A DNA stretch of 57,556 nt from Melioribacteraceae bacterium (GCA_021740785.1 JAIOZI010000031.1:1-57556), one strand, 5' to 3'. Shown: positions 1-8,114, counted from the first letter of the stretch. Notes: generated from the sequence alone by a model not told the origin. Numbers and translations are program-made.

Positions 1-148
1 GGTGTCTTTTCCTTAGCCAACGATCAGTAATGTTAAAGATTGTGTAGTCAATAAATCCGAATACCTTTTTGGAAACTACGTGTTTATAGTAGTTGACCCA
101 TCCACGTATTATCGGATTCAGTTTTCTAATAAGCCCTTCTGGAACTTG
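1..148 (-). pseudogene. Group II intron reverse transcriptase/maturase, C-terminal fragment
   Basis: On the minus strand, 148 down to 1 is an open frame whose peptide contains LNPIIRGWVNYYKH, VVSKKVFGFIDY and WLRKRH. This is the hallmark of the group II intron maturase-specific (GIIM, domain X) region that follows the reverse transcriptase fingers/palm. An in-frame TGA at 149-151 lies just upstream and no RT domain precedes it. What remains is therefore a 5'-truncated relic that runs off the left edge. The family splices and retro-homes group II introns; this fragment cannot. No domain V or VI of the intron RNA can be judged because they would lie outside the window. Confidence 0.8.
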
Positions 149-265
149 TCAATAAAAAGTCAAAGAACAGCGATTGAAATACATTAAAAAACAAGCCAAA
201 CAACTCGGCTTTAATCTCTCGCCAATGATTTCTTAGTGGTCATTGGCAGCGGCTGGTTATGTTTC
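149..265 (-). repeat. Possible half attC site / hairpin between maturase relic and cassette gene
   Basis: Read on the minus strand, ACATAAC (262-256) follows the stop codon of the upstream gene by 3 nt. This is the same heptamer that opens the better attC-like site at 1139-1326. A perfect 8-bp stem, GCCAATGA (221-228) with TCATTGGC (240-247), follows. No matching GTTATGT partner is found towards the window start, so if it is an attC site its distal half has been lost or replaced. Confidence 0.4.
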
Positions 266-1126
266 TTAACAATGCAAAAATTTTTCGTGTAAGGCATCAA
301 CTGTTGAAATCCTTTTTTCAAGATTTTCTAATCTATTAATTACTTCATTTTCAATAGGTATTTCTAAGAAAAGTACATATTGTTTTAACGCATTCGTCGT
401 AAATAAACTTTGTGATAACATCCCTTGTGGTCTAACTTTTGACCAATTAAAATCTGGTTCAAAATAATTACCATTTCTTTTAAGGTGATAAAAAATCAAA
501 TCATTCCAATTTCCGTGAATCGCGTGAGATTGTCCACTAAACATATGTAAGTGCATTTTCTCTATACCTAAATCTTCTGCTCTTTTATATGTACTTTTAT
601 CTCCCCAAGGTGCTTTCATTTTTTCATCTACTTCTTTAATAGTAATTTCTGCTTGTTCAAAGTTATACAAGATTGATTCTTTCATTCGTCTTTCAATTGG
701 TAATTCTTCACCTCTTGTTTGAATATTATCTTCTATTCTATTCCACAATCTTTTATCATTACGTAGCGAATATTTCACAAATGATTCAAATATTTCATCA
801 TTATTTTGATGTAATAGAAACATAATGTTGAGTAGTGTTTCATAAATAAGTCTTGATAAAATATTTAGTATCTCTTGATGATTTTTAGATGCTTGGTCTA
901 AAACGATGCTTAATAATTTGCTTAAACGAACCAAATGTGCACCTAAAATTGCTTCATTTCTTGTCCACCCTTCTTTGCGTTTTTTAATTGTGGCAATTTC
1001 AGAAGTATAAATTGCAGTTTCGCGTATTATTTCAAATGCAAGTTTTGAAAACTGACTTTCGTTTTTGAAGGATTTAATTTCATCCTCATTTATTTCGATA
1101 CATTTATAATTAAAAAAGTTTTTCAT
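266..1126 (-). CDS. Hypothetical protein, DUF5677-like (integron-cassette type gene)
   Basis: This 286-residue soluble, mainly helical protein has no signal peptide or membrane segment. The central stretch ILSRLIYETLLNIMFLL and the later SGQSHAIHGNW resemble DUF5677 proteins, a family of unknown function often found on mobile elements; this rests on recall, not a search. The ATG lies 12 nt after a GTTATGT heptamer on the minus strand, and the stop codon is followed within 3 nt by ACATAAC. Such tight packing between recombination-site-like sequences is typical of an integron gene cassette. There is no obvious RBS. Base composition is like that of its neighbours. The function is not known. Confidence 0.75.
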   Translation of the reverse strand: MKNFFNYKCIEINEDEIKSFKNESQFSKLAFEIIRETAIYTSEIATIKKRKEGWTRNEAILGAHLVRLSKLLSIVLDQASKNHQEILNILSRLIYETLLNIMFLLHQNNDEIFESFVKYSLRNDKRLWNRIEDNIQTRGEELPIERRMKESILYNFEQAEITIKEVDEKMKAPWGDKSTYKRAEDLGIEKMHLHMFSGQSHAIHGNWNDLIFYHLKRNGNYFEPDFNWSKVRPQGMLSQSLFTTNALKQYVLFLEIPIENEVINRLENLEKRISTVDALHEKFLHC

Positions 1127-1138
1127 ATTTCTTCAGAA

Positions 1139-1326
1139 ACATAACGGCGTGGCTTTTCACCCGTCCGCCCCGAACAACAATGACGAGCTGAAAAACTACT
1201 GCCAATAATTTTTAACAATTTTATTTAATAGAACAATGTTACAAGCAATGCTTACTTTTTTACCAAACCATAATACCAGCACAATGCCGCAATGAAAACG
1301 CGGTCGGGTGGAAAAGCGGGTTATGT
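1139..1326 (-). repeat. attC-like integron recombination site (188 bp)
   Basis: The outer heptamers ACATAAC (1139-1145) and GTTATGT (1320-1326) are perfect inverted copies. Inside them GGCTTTTCACCCG (1151-1163) pairs with CGGGTGGAAAAGC (1305-1317 region), with one unpaired extra base in one arm. This is the R''-L''...L'-R' layout with an extrahelical base that is typical of attC sites. The stop codon of the gene at 1321-2088 overlaps one heptamer and the next gene starts 12 nt beyond the other, as in cassette arrays. The heptamer fits the published GTTRRRY consensus only partly, and 188 bp is long for attC. Confidence 0.6.
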
Positions 1327-2088
1327 GCCTATATTATTAATTTTTTTGAAAATTTCGATTCCGATACAACTCATTCTTGGGTCCGTTCCAATTTCTTTAA
1401 AATTAGAATCAGTTTTACAAATGAATTCCTTTAATGCATTATATAAGTCTATTTGAAGAAAGTTATAGAGTGAAACTGTTTGTGAGTTTATAAACTCGAA
1501 AACTGGTGTCATAACAACTCTGATTCCACCATCGGATGTTTTTTCAGTCTTTTCAGTTCCCGCTGCATTCAACATTGCAAATGAAATATCAGGCTCAGTC
1601 TCAAATATTATTACCTTAGATTTGTAATGGATTATGTTATCTCGCTGATTCTTCATACGAGAAATCCAACCTTTATTATTATTTAACACTGAAGATAACT
1701 GCGGTATTTCATCTGGATATTTTGAAAAGAAATCAATGATTTCGAAAATTGACATTTCTCGATTCTTGGGGTGTGTCCCACCTTTTGGATTTTTGAGATC
1801 ACGCTTATTTTCTGGCAATAATTGTCTTATAATAAACGCAACATCATTGAGCACAATACGCATTCGAATGATATAGTTTTCAATATCCTCTTCAATGAAG
1901 GGACGATGATCACGACCAAGATTTACAACAGTAACAATCCTATGATAGCAACTAAAAAGTCTGGTAAGCGACCAGAATAAAGTTCCAACTTCAAAATGAT
2001 GATACCAACCATATTTTAAATGACCAATTGAACCAAGTAGTCCAAATAATGGAGTAGGTATAGTATGAATATTTTTATCTTCGCTCAT
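1321..2088 (-). CDS. Hypothetical protein with HEPN-like RX4H motif (cassette-type gene)
   Basis: This protein has 255 residues from the ATG at 2088; a GTG at 2100 would add four. It is soluble, helical and of unknown function. The segment MKNQRDNIIHYK carries an R-x4-H motif (R and H about residues 149 and 154 from this ATG) after a helical bundle-like N-terminal half. That is the active-site signature of HEPN RNases, so a HEPN-related role is possible but unproven. The stop codon lies inside the ACATAAC heptamer of the attC-like site at 1139-1326, and a second attC-like structure abuts the start. The ATG is preferred because the GTG falls inside the recombination-site heptamer. Confidence 0.65.
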   Translation of the reverse strand: MSEDKNIHTIPTPLFGLLGSIGHLKYGWYHHFEVGTLFWSLTRLFSCYHRIVTVVNLGRDHRPFIEEDIENYIIRMRIVLNDVAFIIRQLLPENKRDLKNPKGGTHPKNREMSIFEIIDFFSKYPDEIPQLSSVLNNNKGWISRMKNQRDNIIHYKSKVIIFETEPDISFAMLNAAGTEKTEKTSDGGIRVVMTPVFEFINSQTVSLYNFLQIDLYNALKEFICKTDSNFKEIGTDPRMSCIGIEIFKKINNIGT

Positions 2089-2098
2089 TTTATTTGGC

Positions 2099-2190
2099 AC
2101 ATAACTCTATAGTATTTTATCTGTAAATGATCAAAAAAAATAAAGAGTTGACAAAATTTAAAGTCTCATTTGCAGATAAAATACAGTTGC
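2099..2190 (-). repeat. Second attC-like inverted repeat
   Basis: ACATAAC at 2099-2105 is followed by GTATTTTATCTG (2112-2123), which is a perfect 12-bp inverted match to CAGATAAAATAC (2173-2184). AACT (2103-2106) also pairs with AGTT (2185-2188), leaving a 5-nt bulge on one side. The heptamer is identical to those at 256-262 (inverted) and 1139-1145. The distal end reads GTTGCCC rather than GTTATGT, so it is a weaker match to an attC site than 1139-1326. Confidence 0.5.
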
Positions 2191-2619
2191 CCCAAAGGGA
2201 TAAATGCGAAACCATCCCGCCTTGTATTATGGGGATTTAATCGCTTTTTATTTTTCTTAATAAAACATTATTTGTCATGTACTTAATTTAGCCTGGTTCG
2301 ATAACTATTCGTCGAACGGACTTCCAATTCCCATCCCAATATTTGCAGTATTGTATAATTTATATTCACTCCTCAAAACTAATCGGGTGCTGCCCGGTAA
2401 AGTTCGTGTCCGTTCAATTGCTTTTGTTAAAGATTTATTTTTATCTATAAGATTAGTTCGGTTTATTTCGAAATGTAAATCAAGAAGAAAAGTAAATGGA
2501 TTCAAGTTCCAACTCCCTCAAATTCAAAACTGAGAACAAATTAATGTAAAACTTAATTAATTTCAAATCTTTTTTGACTGAAATCAATATTGGTTTTATG
2601 CAGAGCGCAAAGGGTGAAA
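2191..2619. other. Stretch without a convincing gene
   Basis: Two overlapping short open frames on opposite strands (2305-2505 minus, 2351-2533 plus) are present. Neither has a recognisable domain, RBS or neighbour context, and I do not call either one. A small inverted repeat, GTTCGA (2297-2302 region) with TCGAAC (about 2312-2317), lies near 2300. Nothing else stands out. Confidence 0.5.
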
Positions 2620-2915
2620 AGCTTAGACGTAAGAAGTAAGACTTAAGAAACAAGTATCAAGAATCAAGAAACCAGAGACCAGAGACCAGAAACCAGAAAC
2701 AAGTATCAAGTAGCAAGTATCAAGAAACAAGTATCAAGTAGCAAGTATCAAGTATCAAGTATCAAGTATCAAGAAACAAGAAACAAGAGACCAGAAACCA
2801 GAAACAAGTATCAAGTATCAAGAAACCGGCAACCAGAGACCAGAAACAAGTATCAAGTATCAAGATACTAGAGACCAGAAACCAGAAACCAGAAGCCAGT
2901 AACAAGAAATCCGCC
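2620..2915. repeat. Degenerate purine-rich tandem 'word' repeat
   Basis: About 300 bp is built almost entirely from short words such as AAGTATC, AAGAAAC and CCAGAGA/CCAGAAA, repeated in irregular order with a unit of 7-10 bp. The plus strand is strongly A/G/C biased with few T. No reading frame looks protein-like and there is no spacer/repeat regularity as in CRISPR. Confidence 0.85.
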
Positions 2916-2970
2916 TTTGGCGAGATCTCGCTTTGCGGACAAATCTCAAATAAATATCAAACAACAATCA

Positions 2971-3195
2971 TCAATTTTAACACCGACCTGTCTTCCGTAG
3001 CCGAACTTCATCAATTATTACGTTTGGTAAATTTTAACGGAGGAGGAAGTTTTTGCGCTGGTAATAGTCAATAGTCAATCGAAAATTTTAATCCCCGGTC
3101 TGTCCTCCGTAGCCAAACTTCACAAATTGTTACATTTGGTAAACTTTAAAGAAGGGGGAATCTTTGATGTAGGTAATAGTCAACTGTCAATAGAA
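2971..3195. repeat. Direct repeat, two diverged copies of about 110 bp
   Basis: Copy A (about 2971-3077) and copy B (about 3082-3195) share, in order, AATTTTAA, CTGTC[T/C]TCCGTAGCC, AACTTCA, TTACRTTTGGTAAA, GGAGGA/GGGGGA and GGTAATAGTCAA. The offset is 111 bp. They are diverged non-coding copies of one sequence, arranged in tandem directly after the word-repeat region. Confidence 0.7.
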
Positions 3196-3362
3196 AATTG
3201 TCAATTATAAGTTTCCTCCTCCTTAATAACTAAATAACCGAATAACTCAATAACTCAATAACCAATAACTTAATCCTTTCTCCGTGTTTTTCCGCGTAGT
3301 CCGTGTCGTTCGTGTTCTATCAAGAGCCATTGTTTCACGCAGAGTCCGCAGAGAAAAGCCGG
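3196..3362. repeat. Low-complexity intergenic words (AATAACTCAATAAC; CCGTGTT..CCGCGTAGTCCGTG)
   Basis: Short near-repeats of AATAACT/CAATAACC (3223-3272) are followed by GTGTTTTTCCGCGTAGTCCGTGTCGTTCGTG-type words and a GCAGAGTCCGCAGAG stretch (about 3337-3353). From memory, similar phrases recur in intergenic DNA of many environmental Bacteroidota-group genomes. No gene is visible. Confidence 0.6.
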
Positions 3363-3363
3363 A

Positions 3364-3741
3364 TCATTTATTCTCTGCCGGTTTCCACAATTCCACTTTA
3401 TTTCCTTCGGGATCGATGAACCAGCCGAAATCACCGTAATCAAATCTCTGGATCTCGCCAATGATTTCCGCGCCGCCTTCTTTTACCTGTTTCAATCCTT
3501 CGGCAACATCATCAATAATTAGGTTTATCATAAATTCTTTTTTCGATGGATTGAAGTAATCGGTATCAGCTTTGAAAGGTGCAAACACCGTAAAACCGTT
3601 TCCCGGATAATCTGACGGCTTAAATTCAGCCGAGCTCCATTCACTGAATTTTATACCCAAATATTTATTATACCAATCGCTTAGTTTTTTTGGATCGCTG
3701 CATTTGAAAAAAAGTCCGCCCAAACCTTGAACTTTTGCCAT
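3364..3741 (-). CDS. VOC (glyoxalase/bleomycin-resistance/dioxygenase) family protein
   Basis: This 125-residue protein is of the usual size for a single-chain VOC protein with two beta-alpha-beta-beta-beta modules. The N-terminal module runs from GLGGLFFKCSDPKKLSDWYNKYLG and the second from MINLIIDDVAEGLKQVKEGGAEI. The end reads FGWFIDPEGNKVELWKP, the classic DPxGNxxEL(W) metal-ligand motif. VOC proteins are metal-dependent lyases, isomerases or dioxygenases, or drug-binding proteins. The substrate here cannot be told. It is cytosolic, with no signal peptide. It is the last gene of a minus-strand group; the GH2 gene stops 17 bp upstream. Confidence 0.9.
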   Translation of the reverse strand: MAKVQGLGGLFFKCSDPKKLSDWYNKYLGIKFSEWSSAEFKPSDYPGNGFTVFAPFKADTDYFNPSKKEFMINLIIDDVAEGLKQVKEGGAEIIGEIQRFDYGDFGWFIDPEGNKVELWKPAENK

Positions 3742-3758
3742 AACTTTCCTTTCGTAAA

Positions 3759-5561
3759 TTATTTAATGGAATTATAAAAATTTTGTAAAGTGTAAAATGC
3801 TTTTTTCAATTTACCTTCGTTGGAGATCAGTCCTTTACGGTTCCAGAAATCCTGAATCTTCGGCAGAGGTCTGCGCGGTGACCGGAAATCATATAATATC
3901 CACGGACTCATACCTCTCAAGAAATCTACCTTGCTGAGCATTTTCAACTGTTCACGGTAAACCGCATCTTGATATTCTTCACTCCATCTTGTTTGTTCAT
4001 CAGCGTGAAAACCATAAAGAGCTCCTGCACCAAATTCACTGATCACAAGAGGTTTATTGAACTTTGTCTCCCATGTAAATTCGTTTATCTGCTCAATTGA
4101 ATTTGAGTACCATCCCAAATATTGATTCGCTCCGATAATATCCAACTCGAATGATAGGGGATCATCGATTGTTATTGTTCTGCCGTTGTATGTAAGTTCC
4201 GTAGCTGCAGAAATTAATCTTGTTGGATCAAGGCTCCGGGCATGTTCGATTAGGTTTGTCAAAAAATTTAATCTCGATTCTGATCGAGGAGTTTCATTTG
4301 CAACTGACCAGATGATCACCGATGCACGGTTTTTATCTCGAACAATCATATCAACCAATTGCTGCAGCGCCAAATCATAAGTATCCGGGTTCTCCCATTT
4401 GATTGTCCAATAAACCGGAATTTCCGACCATACGAGAATTCCCATTTTATCAGCAAGACGAACCATGTTTTCATTGTGCGGATAGTGTGCCAGTCTAACA
4501 TAATTGCATCCTAATTTTACTGCACTATTGAGAAGCGCTTCTGCATCTTCATGAGAGTGAGCGCGACCGCCGTTAACCGGTGATTCCTCGTGGATTGAAA
4601 TCCCTTTAAGAAAAATGGATTCTCCGTTCAGTAAAACATTTGTTCCTTCAGTTTCAATTTTTCGGAATCCGATTTTATCTATAATTATTTCATCTTCCGT
4701 TTCGATAATCACGTCATAAAGTTTTGGTGATCCGGGCGACCATAACTCCAAATCAGCTATAAAACTAAAGCTGCCCCATCCTTCTCCGAATGTTTCAACA
4801 TCCTGATTAATACCGGTCTCTGGAATTTTAATTTTTACGGTCTGTTCAGTTTTATCGCCATTAAGTATTATCCATCCCGTTACTTTACCGGTTGTATCAG
4901 GATCAAGCTGAATGAAGTAATCTTCGATAAATGTAGCTGGAGTAGTAATGATGTTTACATCTCTGGTTATGCCGCCGTAATTCCACCAGTCTGTATTAAC
5001 AGTTGGTACGCCTTCACGGATTCTCTTATTATCAACTTTAACCACAACAAAATTATCACTGTCTTTAATCAGTCCGGTTATCTCGAAATTAAAAGGAGTA
5101 AATCCGCCGGTATGTTCACCTGCTTTCATCCCGTTAACATAAACTTTAGCATCATAATTAACAGCGCCGAAGTGGATGAAAGTCCGTGTACCCGGTTGAA
5201 TTTTGTAATCGAAAGATTTTTTATACCAGACAGTTCCTTCATAAAAAAATAAATCATCACGCTGAGTGTTCCAGTCACCGGGAACAATTAATTTATCGGC
5301 AGTATCAAAATCATATTCAATTAAATCGGTTTTGGATTTTGGTTTGGCATTTTTAAAATAACCGTTTGGATTTTCTTCGTACCTGTAATTGTAATATCCA
5401 TTTTCATAGGGGTCAATAATTATAGACCATTCGCCGTTTAGTGAAATTGTATTCCGGTTATGAATATTAATAATTTGATTCTGCCCGAAAAGAAATGCAG
5501 AAACAAATAGAAATGCTAAAAATATGTTTTTCATTTTCATAAATATTCGTGACGGTTTCAA
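3759..5561 (-). CDS. Secreted glycoside hydrolase family 2 (beta-glucuronidase/galactosidase type)
   Basis: This 600-residue protein has an N-terminal signal peptide (hydrophobic IFLAFLFVSAFLFG). The true start may be Met8 or Met10. GH2 domains appear in order: a jelly-roll sugar-binding domain (about 40-205, with GEWxxxxDP and TGGFTPFNFEI), an immunoglobulin-like domain (about 210-300) and a TIM barrel (about 305-595). The acid/base Glu is E423 in WSVANETP and the nucleophile is E509 in VISEFGAGA, both intact. The motif set is closest to beta-glucuronidases, but substrate specificity is uncertain. It probably acts outside the cytoplasm on plant or algal oligosaccharides. The S9-type hydrolase gene ends 9 bp upstream, so the two are likely co-transcribed. 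Confidence 0.92.
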   Translation of the reverse strand: MKPSRIFMKMKNIFLAFLFVSAFLFGQNQIINIHNRNTISLNGEWSIIIDPYENGYYNYRYEENPNGYFKNAKPKSKTDLIEYDFDTADKLIVPGDWNTQRDDLFFYEGTVWYKKSFDYKIQPGTRTFIHFGAVNYDAKVYVNGMKAGEHTGGFTPFNFEITGLIKDSDNFVVVKVDNKRIREGVPTVNTDWWNYGGITRDVNIITTPATFIEDYFIQLDPDTTGKVTGWIILNGDKTEQTVKIKIPETGINQDVETFGEGWGSFSFIADLELWSPGSPKLYDVIIETEDEIIIDKIGFRKIETEGTNVLLNGESIFLKGISIHEESPVNGGRAHSHEDAEALLNSAVKLGCNYVRLAHYPHNENMVRLADKMGILVWSEIPVYWTIKWENPDTYDLALQQLVDMIVRDKNRASVIIWSVANETPRSESRLNFLTNLIEHARSLDPTRLISAATELTYNGRTITIDDPLSFELDIIGANQYLGWYSNSIEQINEFTWETKFNKPLVISEFGAGALYGFHADEQTRWSEEYQDAVYREQLKMLSKVDFLRGMSPWILYDFRSPRRPLPKIQDFWNRKGLISNEGKLKKAFYTLQNFYNSIK

Positions 5562-5570
5562 AAGTTACAC

Positions 5571-6650
5571 TTACCGATATGCCGATTTATTAATATCATC
5601 CACTGATTTGATCGGCATGGGCGGATTTAAATATTTCGCAAGATGTTTGTAAATCTTAACTCTTATCTCTTTCGCAATTTTTGTATCCATTCTATCGAAT
5701 GAATGACCGCCCGGGATTTGATTAAAAACTTCGTAATCAAATTTTTTCCCATCTGCTTTAAGCGATTTAATCAGGTGCTGAACTTCAAGTACGTTAACAT
5801 CTGCATCATTTGTGTTGGTGTGGATCAGAAGGGGAGTGTTATCAAATTTATGTGTATTCCATGCGGGAGATCTTCTTTTATACTCTTCAACATTATCATA
5901 AGCGGATTCCCCGATATGATAATCGGCTTCATACAAATCACGGTAACCTTGAGTTTTATAACCCATTCTCGCAATCAGATCACTGACGGGCACACCTGCG
6001 AAAGCTACTTTGTAATCACCCGGATGATCAAAAAGATTGAATAATGTAATTAGACCGCCGTGGCTCCAACCAATTATTCCGACTCTGTCTTCATCAACAA
6101 AGTCATAATTTTCAATCATATAATTCCTGCTTGCATACACATCTTCATTTTCCAATCCGCCGTAATCAATATTCTCGTAATGGGATTTACCGTAACCTGT
6201 GCTTCCTCTGTATTCGGCTGCGACTACAATGTACTGCTGTGCCATCAATTCTTTTATGATGTGTGTGTAGTACGTTGAGAAATCGGAATGAACACCGCCG
6301 TGCGGAAAAACAATGAGCGGGTATTCTTTGTTAAAATCAATTCCTTTAGGAATGAACACGTATGTCCAAAATTTTACCGGATTCCCCGCGCCCTGTGCAT
6401 TTGGATTTTCTTCTTTCCAAAGCGGCGGACCGTAAATATAAACCTTATCGATAAATGCATAATCACCGAGACGCCGGTACCAGGTTAAATCATCAATTGA
6501 TTTTGATAATTGATCGAGCCGGTGTGCTAAACGTTCGTTGTAATTTTCTAATGATTTGATCTTTTCTAATAAAACATCTTCATCAGATTGAGTGAACACG
6601 CTGCCGGCTGTTAATGTGAAAATCAATAAAAGTAGAGTTAGCTTTTTCAT
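5571..6650 (-). CDS. Secreted alpha/beta hydrolase, prolyl oligopeptidase (S9) type
   Basis: This 359-residue protein has a signal peptide (MKKLTLLLLIFTLTAG) followed by a short coiled-coil-like segment (about 25-55). The C-terminal two thirds is an S9-type alpha/beta hydrolase: HGG oxyanion region at 117-119, EYRGSTGYG at 146-154, nucleophile S196 in GWSHGG, candidate acid D284 and His H316 in GGHSF. The beta-propeller of true prolyl oligopeptidases is missing, so an esterase or small peptidase role is equally possible. It lies immediately upstream of the GH2 gene in the same direction, which suggests deacylation of carbohydrate substrates; that is inference. Confidence 0.85.
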   Translation of the reverse strand: MKKLTLLLLIFTLTAGSVFTQSDEDVLLEKIKSLENYNERLAHRLDQLSKSIDDLTWYRRLGDYAFIDKVYIYGPPLWKEENPNAQGAGNPVKFWTYVFIPKGIDFNKEYPLIVFPHGGVHSDFSTYYTHIIKELMAQQYIVVAAEYRGSTGYGKSHYENIDYGGLENEDVYASRNYMIENYDFVDEDRVGIIGWSHGGLITLFNLFDHPGDYKVAFAGVPVSDLIARMGYKTQGYRDLYEADYHIGESAYDNVEEYKRRSPAWNTHKFDNTPLLIHTNTNDADVNVLEVQHLIKSLKADGKKFDYEVFNQIPGGHSFDRMDTKIAKEIRVKIYKHLAKYLNPPMPIKSVDDINKSAYR

Positions 6651-6835
6651 ATCGAACCTTTTGGTTAATAAGAATACAGCTTAGGGTGTGGAATAGAATA
6701 CCTATACATAATCCGGGAATAAAGGATTATTATTAAATGCATTTTGAAATGTAAGTGAATGACTTATTTTATTCCACTCCCTAAATATAAAAAATAAAAA
6801 GGGAGATATAAATCAAATCTGGTGTGAAGGTTAAA

Positions 6836-7903
6836 TTACATTTTCCTGAGGATAATTAACGAAAGATCGTCATGAATTTTTGCATCGCCGACAAAATTAT
6901 TGGTTGATGAAACAATAGCATTGCCAATCGATTCAGCATTACCGGCATTTAATCTTTTTAATAGATTCTCCAGTCTTTTCTCTCCGTAAAAATCTCCAAA
7001 TTTGTCACAAGCTTCGGTAACGCCATCGGAGAAAATACAAAGAACATTCCCGGTAGAAAGTTTAATAGAGTTTTGAGTGTAGGGAGCATCTTTCATTAAG
7101 CCAATTGCAGCGCCGCCTTTCTGCATTATTTCAATTTCATTTCCTCGAATTATAATCGGCGGAAGGTGACCCGCATTAACATAATTTACAACTTCCGAAT
7201 TTTCCGAGATTTGCAGGTAAAACAAAGATGCGAATGAATTTGACAGGCTGTCTCTAAAAAATATTTTGTTGGTTTTTTCAATTAGTTCTTTAAGCGATAC
7301 ATCTTTACCGATTAATGACCGCAGCGTAGATTGAATTTTTGCCATTAGCAAAGCGGCGCTCAATCCTTTTCCCGAAACATCAGCTAAAGATATATCGTAT
7401 TTTTTATCGTTAGTTTTGATATAATCAACGAGGTCGCCGCCCACATCGTTTGCAGGCTGGGTGTACATCCAAATATCCCATCCTGCGATTTTAGGATTCT
7501 CCTGCGGCATAAGTGCGCGCTGCACTTTTCTTCCGGCTTCCAATTCATCCTTTGCAAGTAATTTATCTTTCAATTCGAGTAATATGAGAAAAAGTAAAAT
7601 TAGTACTCCGAAAACAGGAGTTGAGGAAACTTGTCCCACTTCAACTCTGCTGAGTGAAAAGAAAAGCCCGACTAACAGTAAAATTCTACGAATTGGAGAG
7701 AGACTGAAAAAGAGTTTTTTTAAAAGCCACCATGTAACATGCAGACCTTTTCTAATCGGATTATAGGAAGAATATTTGTGTTTCTTTTCTTCATCGAGAT
7801 AATAGTCTTTAAGTTCTTCCCAGTCTTTCTTCAGAGAGCTGGTAAGGTCGCCGCTCTTAAAATCGTTAATAATGGTTTTTGTGAAACGCGGATCTTCATC
7901 CAT
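6836..7903 (-). CDS. PP2C-like SpoIIE/RsbU-type serine phosphatase, membrane-anchored
   Basis: This 355-residue protein has a basic N-terminal region (1-70) followed by two hydrophobic segments (about 72-85 and 95-112). The SpoIIE domain (about 120-355) opens with EAGRKVQRALMPQ and contains the metal-binding aspartates GGDLVD (D157), LADVSGKG (D175), IFSDGVTEA and HDDLSLI. Such phosphatases dephosphorylate anti-sigma-factor antagonists or similar STAS proteins in partner-switching pathways. No partner gene is nearby. There is no separate sensor domain beyond the membrane part. The gene starts 8 bp after a 38-codon membrane-protein gene and is probably translated with it. Confidence 0.88.
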   Translation of the reverse strand: MDEDPRFTKTIINDFKSGDLTSSLKKDWEELKDYYLDEEKKHKYSSYNPIRKGLHVTWWLLKKLFFSLSPIRRILLLVGLFFSLSRVEVGQVSSTPVFGVLILLFLILLELKDKLLAKDELEAGRKVQRALMPQENPKIAGWDIWMYTQPANDVGGDLVDYIKTNDKKYDISLADVSGKGLSAALLMAKIQSTLRSLIGKDVSLKELIEKTNKIFFRDSLSNSFASLFYLQISENSEVVNYVNAGHLPPIIIRGNEIEIMQKGGAAIGLMKDAPYTQNSIKLSTGNVLCIFSDGVTEACDKFGDFYGEKRLENLLKRLNAGNAESIGNAIVSSTNNFVGDAKIHDDLSLIILRKM

Positions 7904-7911
7904 TGATAATA

Positions 7912-8028
7912 TTATTTCCTGTGCGAATCTTCTTTTATTTTGATGGGTTTTAACTTAATTCTATTCAGTATCCAGATAATCGCTATTGTTACTATTGATA
8001 CAGGAATTACAAATTCCATATTAGACAT
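7912..8028 (-). CDS. Small single-pass membrane protein (38 aa) upstream of the SpoIIE phosphatase
   Basis: This short open frame starts MSNMEFVIPVSIVTIAIIW and ends with a basic tail (KLKPIKIKEDSHRK). The layout is one transmembrane helix (about 6-22) with a positive cytosolic tail. An AGGAAA-type RBS lies 6-7 nt before the ATG, and the stop codon is 8 bp before the phosphatase start. I do not recognise the family. The context suggests a partner or anchor of the phosphatase, but that is inference. Confidence 0.6.
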   Translation of the reverse strand: MSNMEFVIPVSIVTIAIIWILNRIKLKPIKIKEDSHRK

Positions 8029-8114
8029 TCTAATTTCCTTTCTTTAATACATGAGACGTAATATAACATAATAAGTTTTGCTTTTATTTGGGATGAATTC
8101 AATAAATATTCGAT

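Noticed and set aside
1-265. Group IIC-attC intron as a firm assignment
   Set aside because: The maturase residues visible resemble other bacterial intron classes as much as class C, and the RNA domains are outside the window.
2305-2533. Two opposing short open frames (66 and 60 codons)
   Set aside because: They overlap almost completely on opposite strands, lack RBS and motifs, and lie in repeat-adjacent non-coding DNA.
2620-2915. Possible CRISPR array
   Set aside because: The words are 7-10 bp, irregular and contiguous; there are no constant repeats of 24-40 bp, no unique spacers and no cas genes.
3270-3461. 63-codon frame on the minus strand
   Set aside because: It overlaps the 3' end of the VOC gene in another frame and its start lies in that gene; it is a shadow frame.
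4186-6488. Several plus-strand frames of 60-113 codons
   Set aside because: They are antisense shadows of the GH2 and S9-type hydrolase genes, which have clear catalytic motifs on the minus strand.
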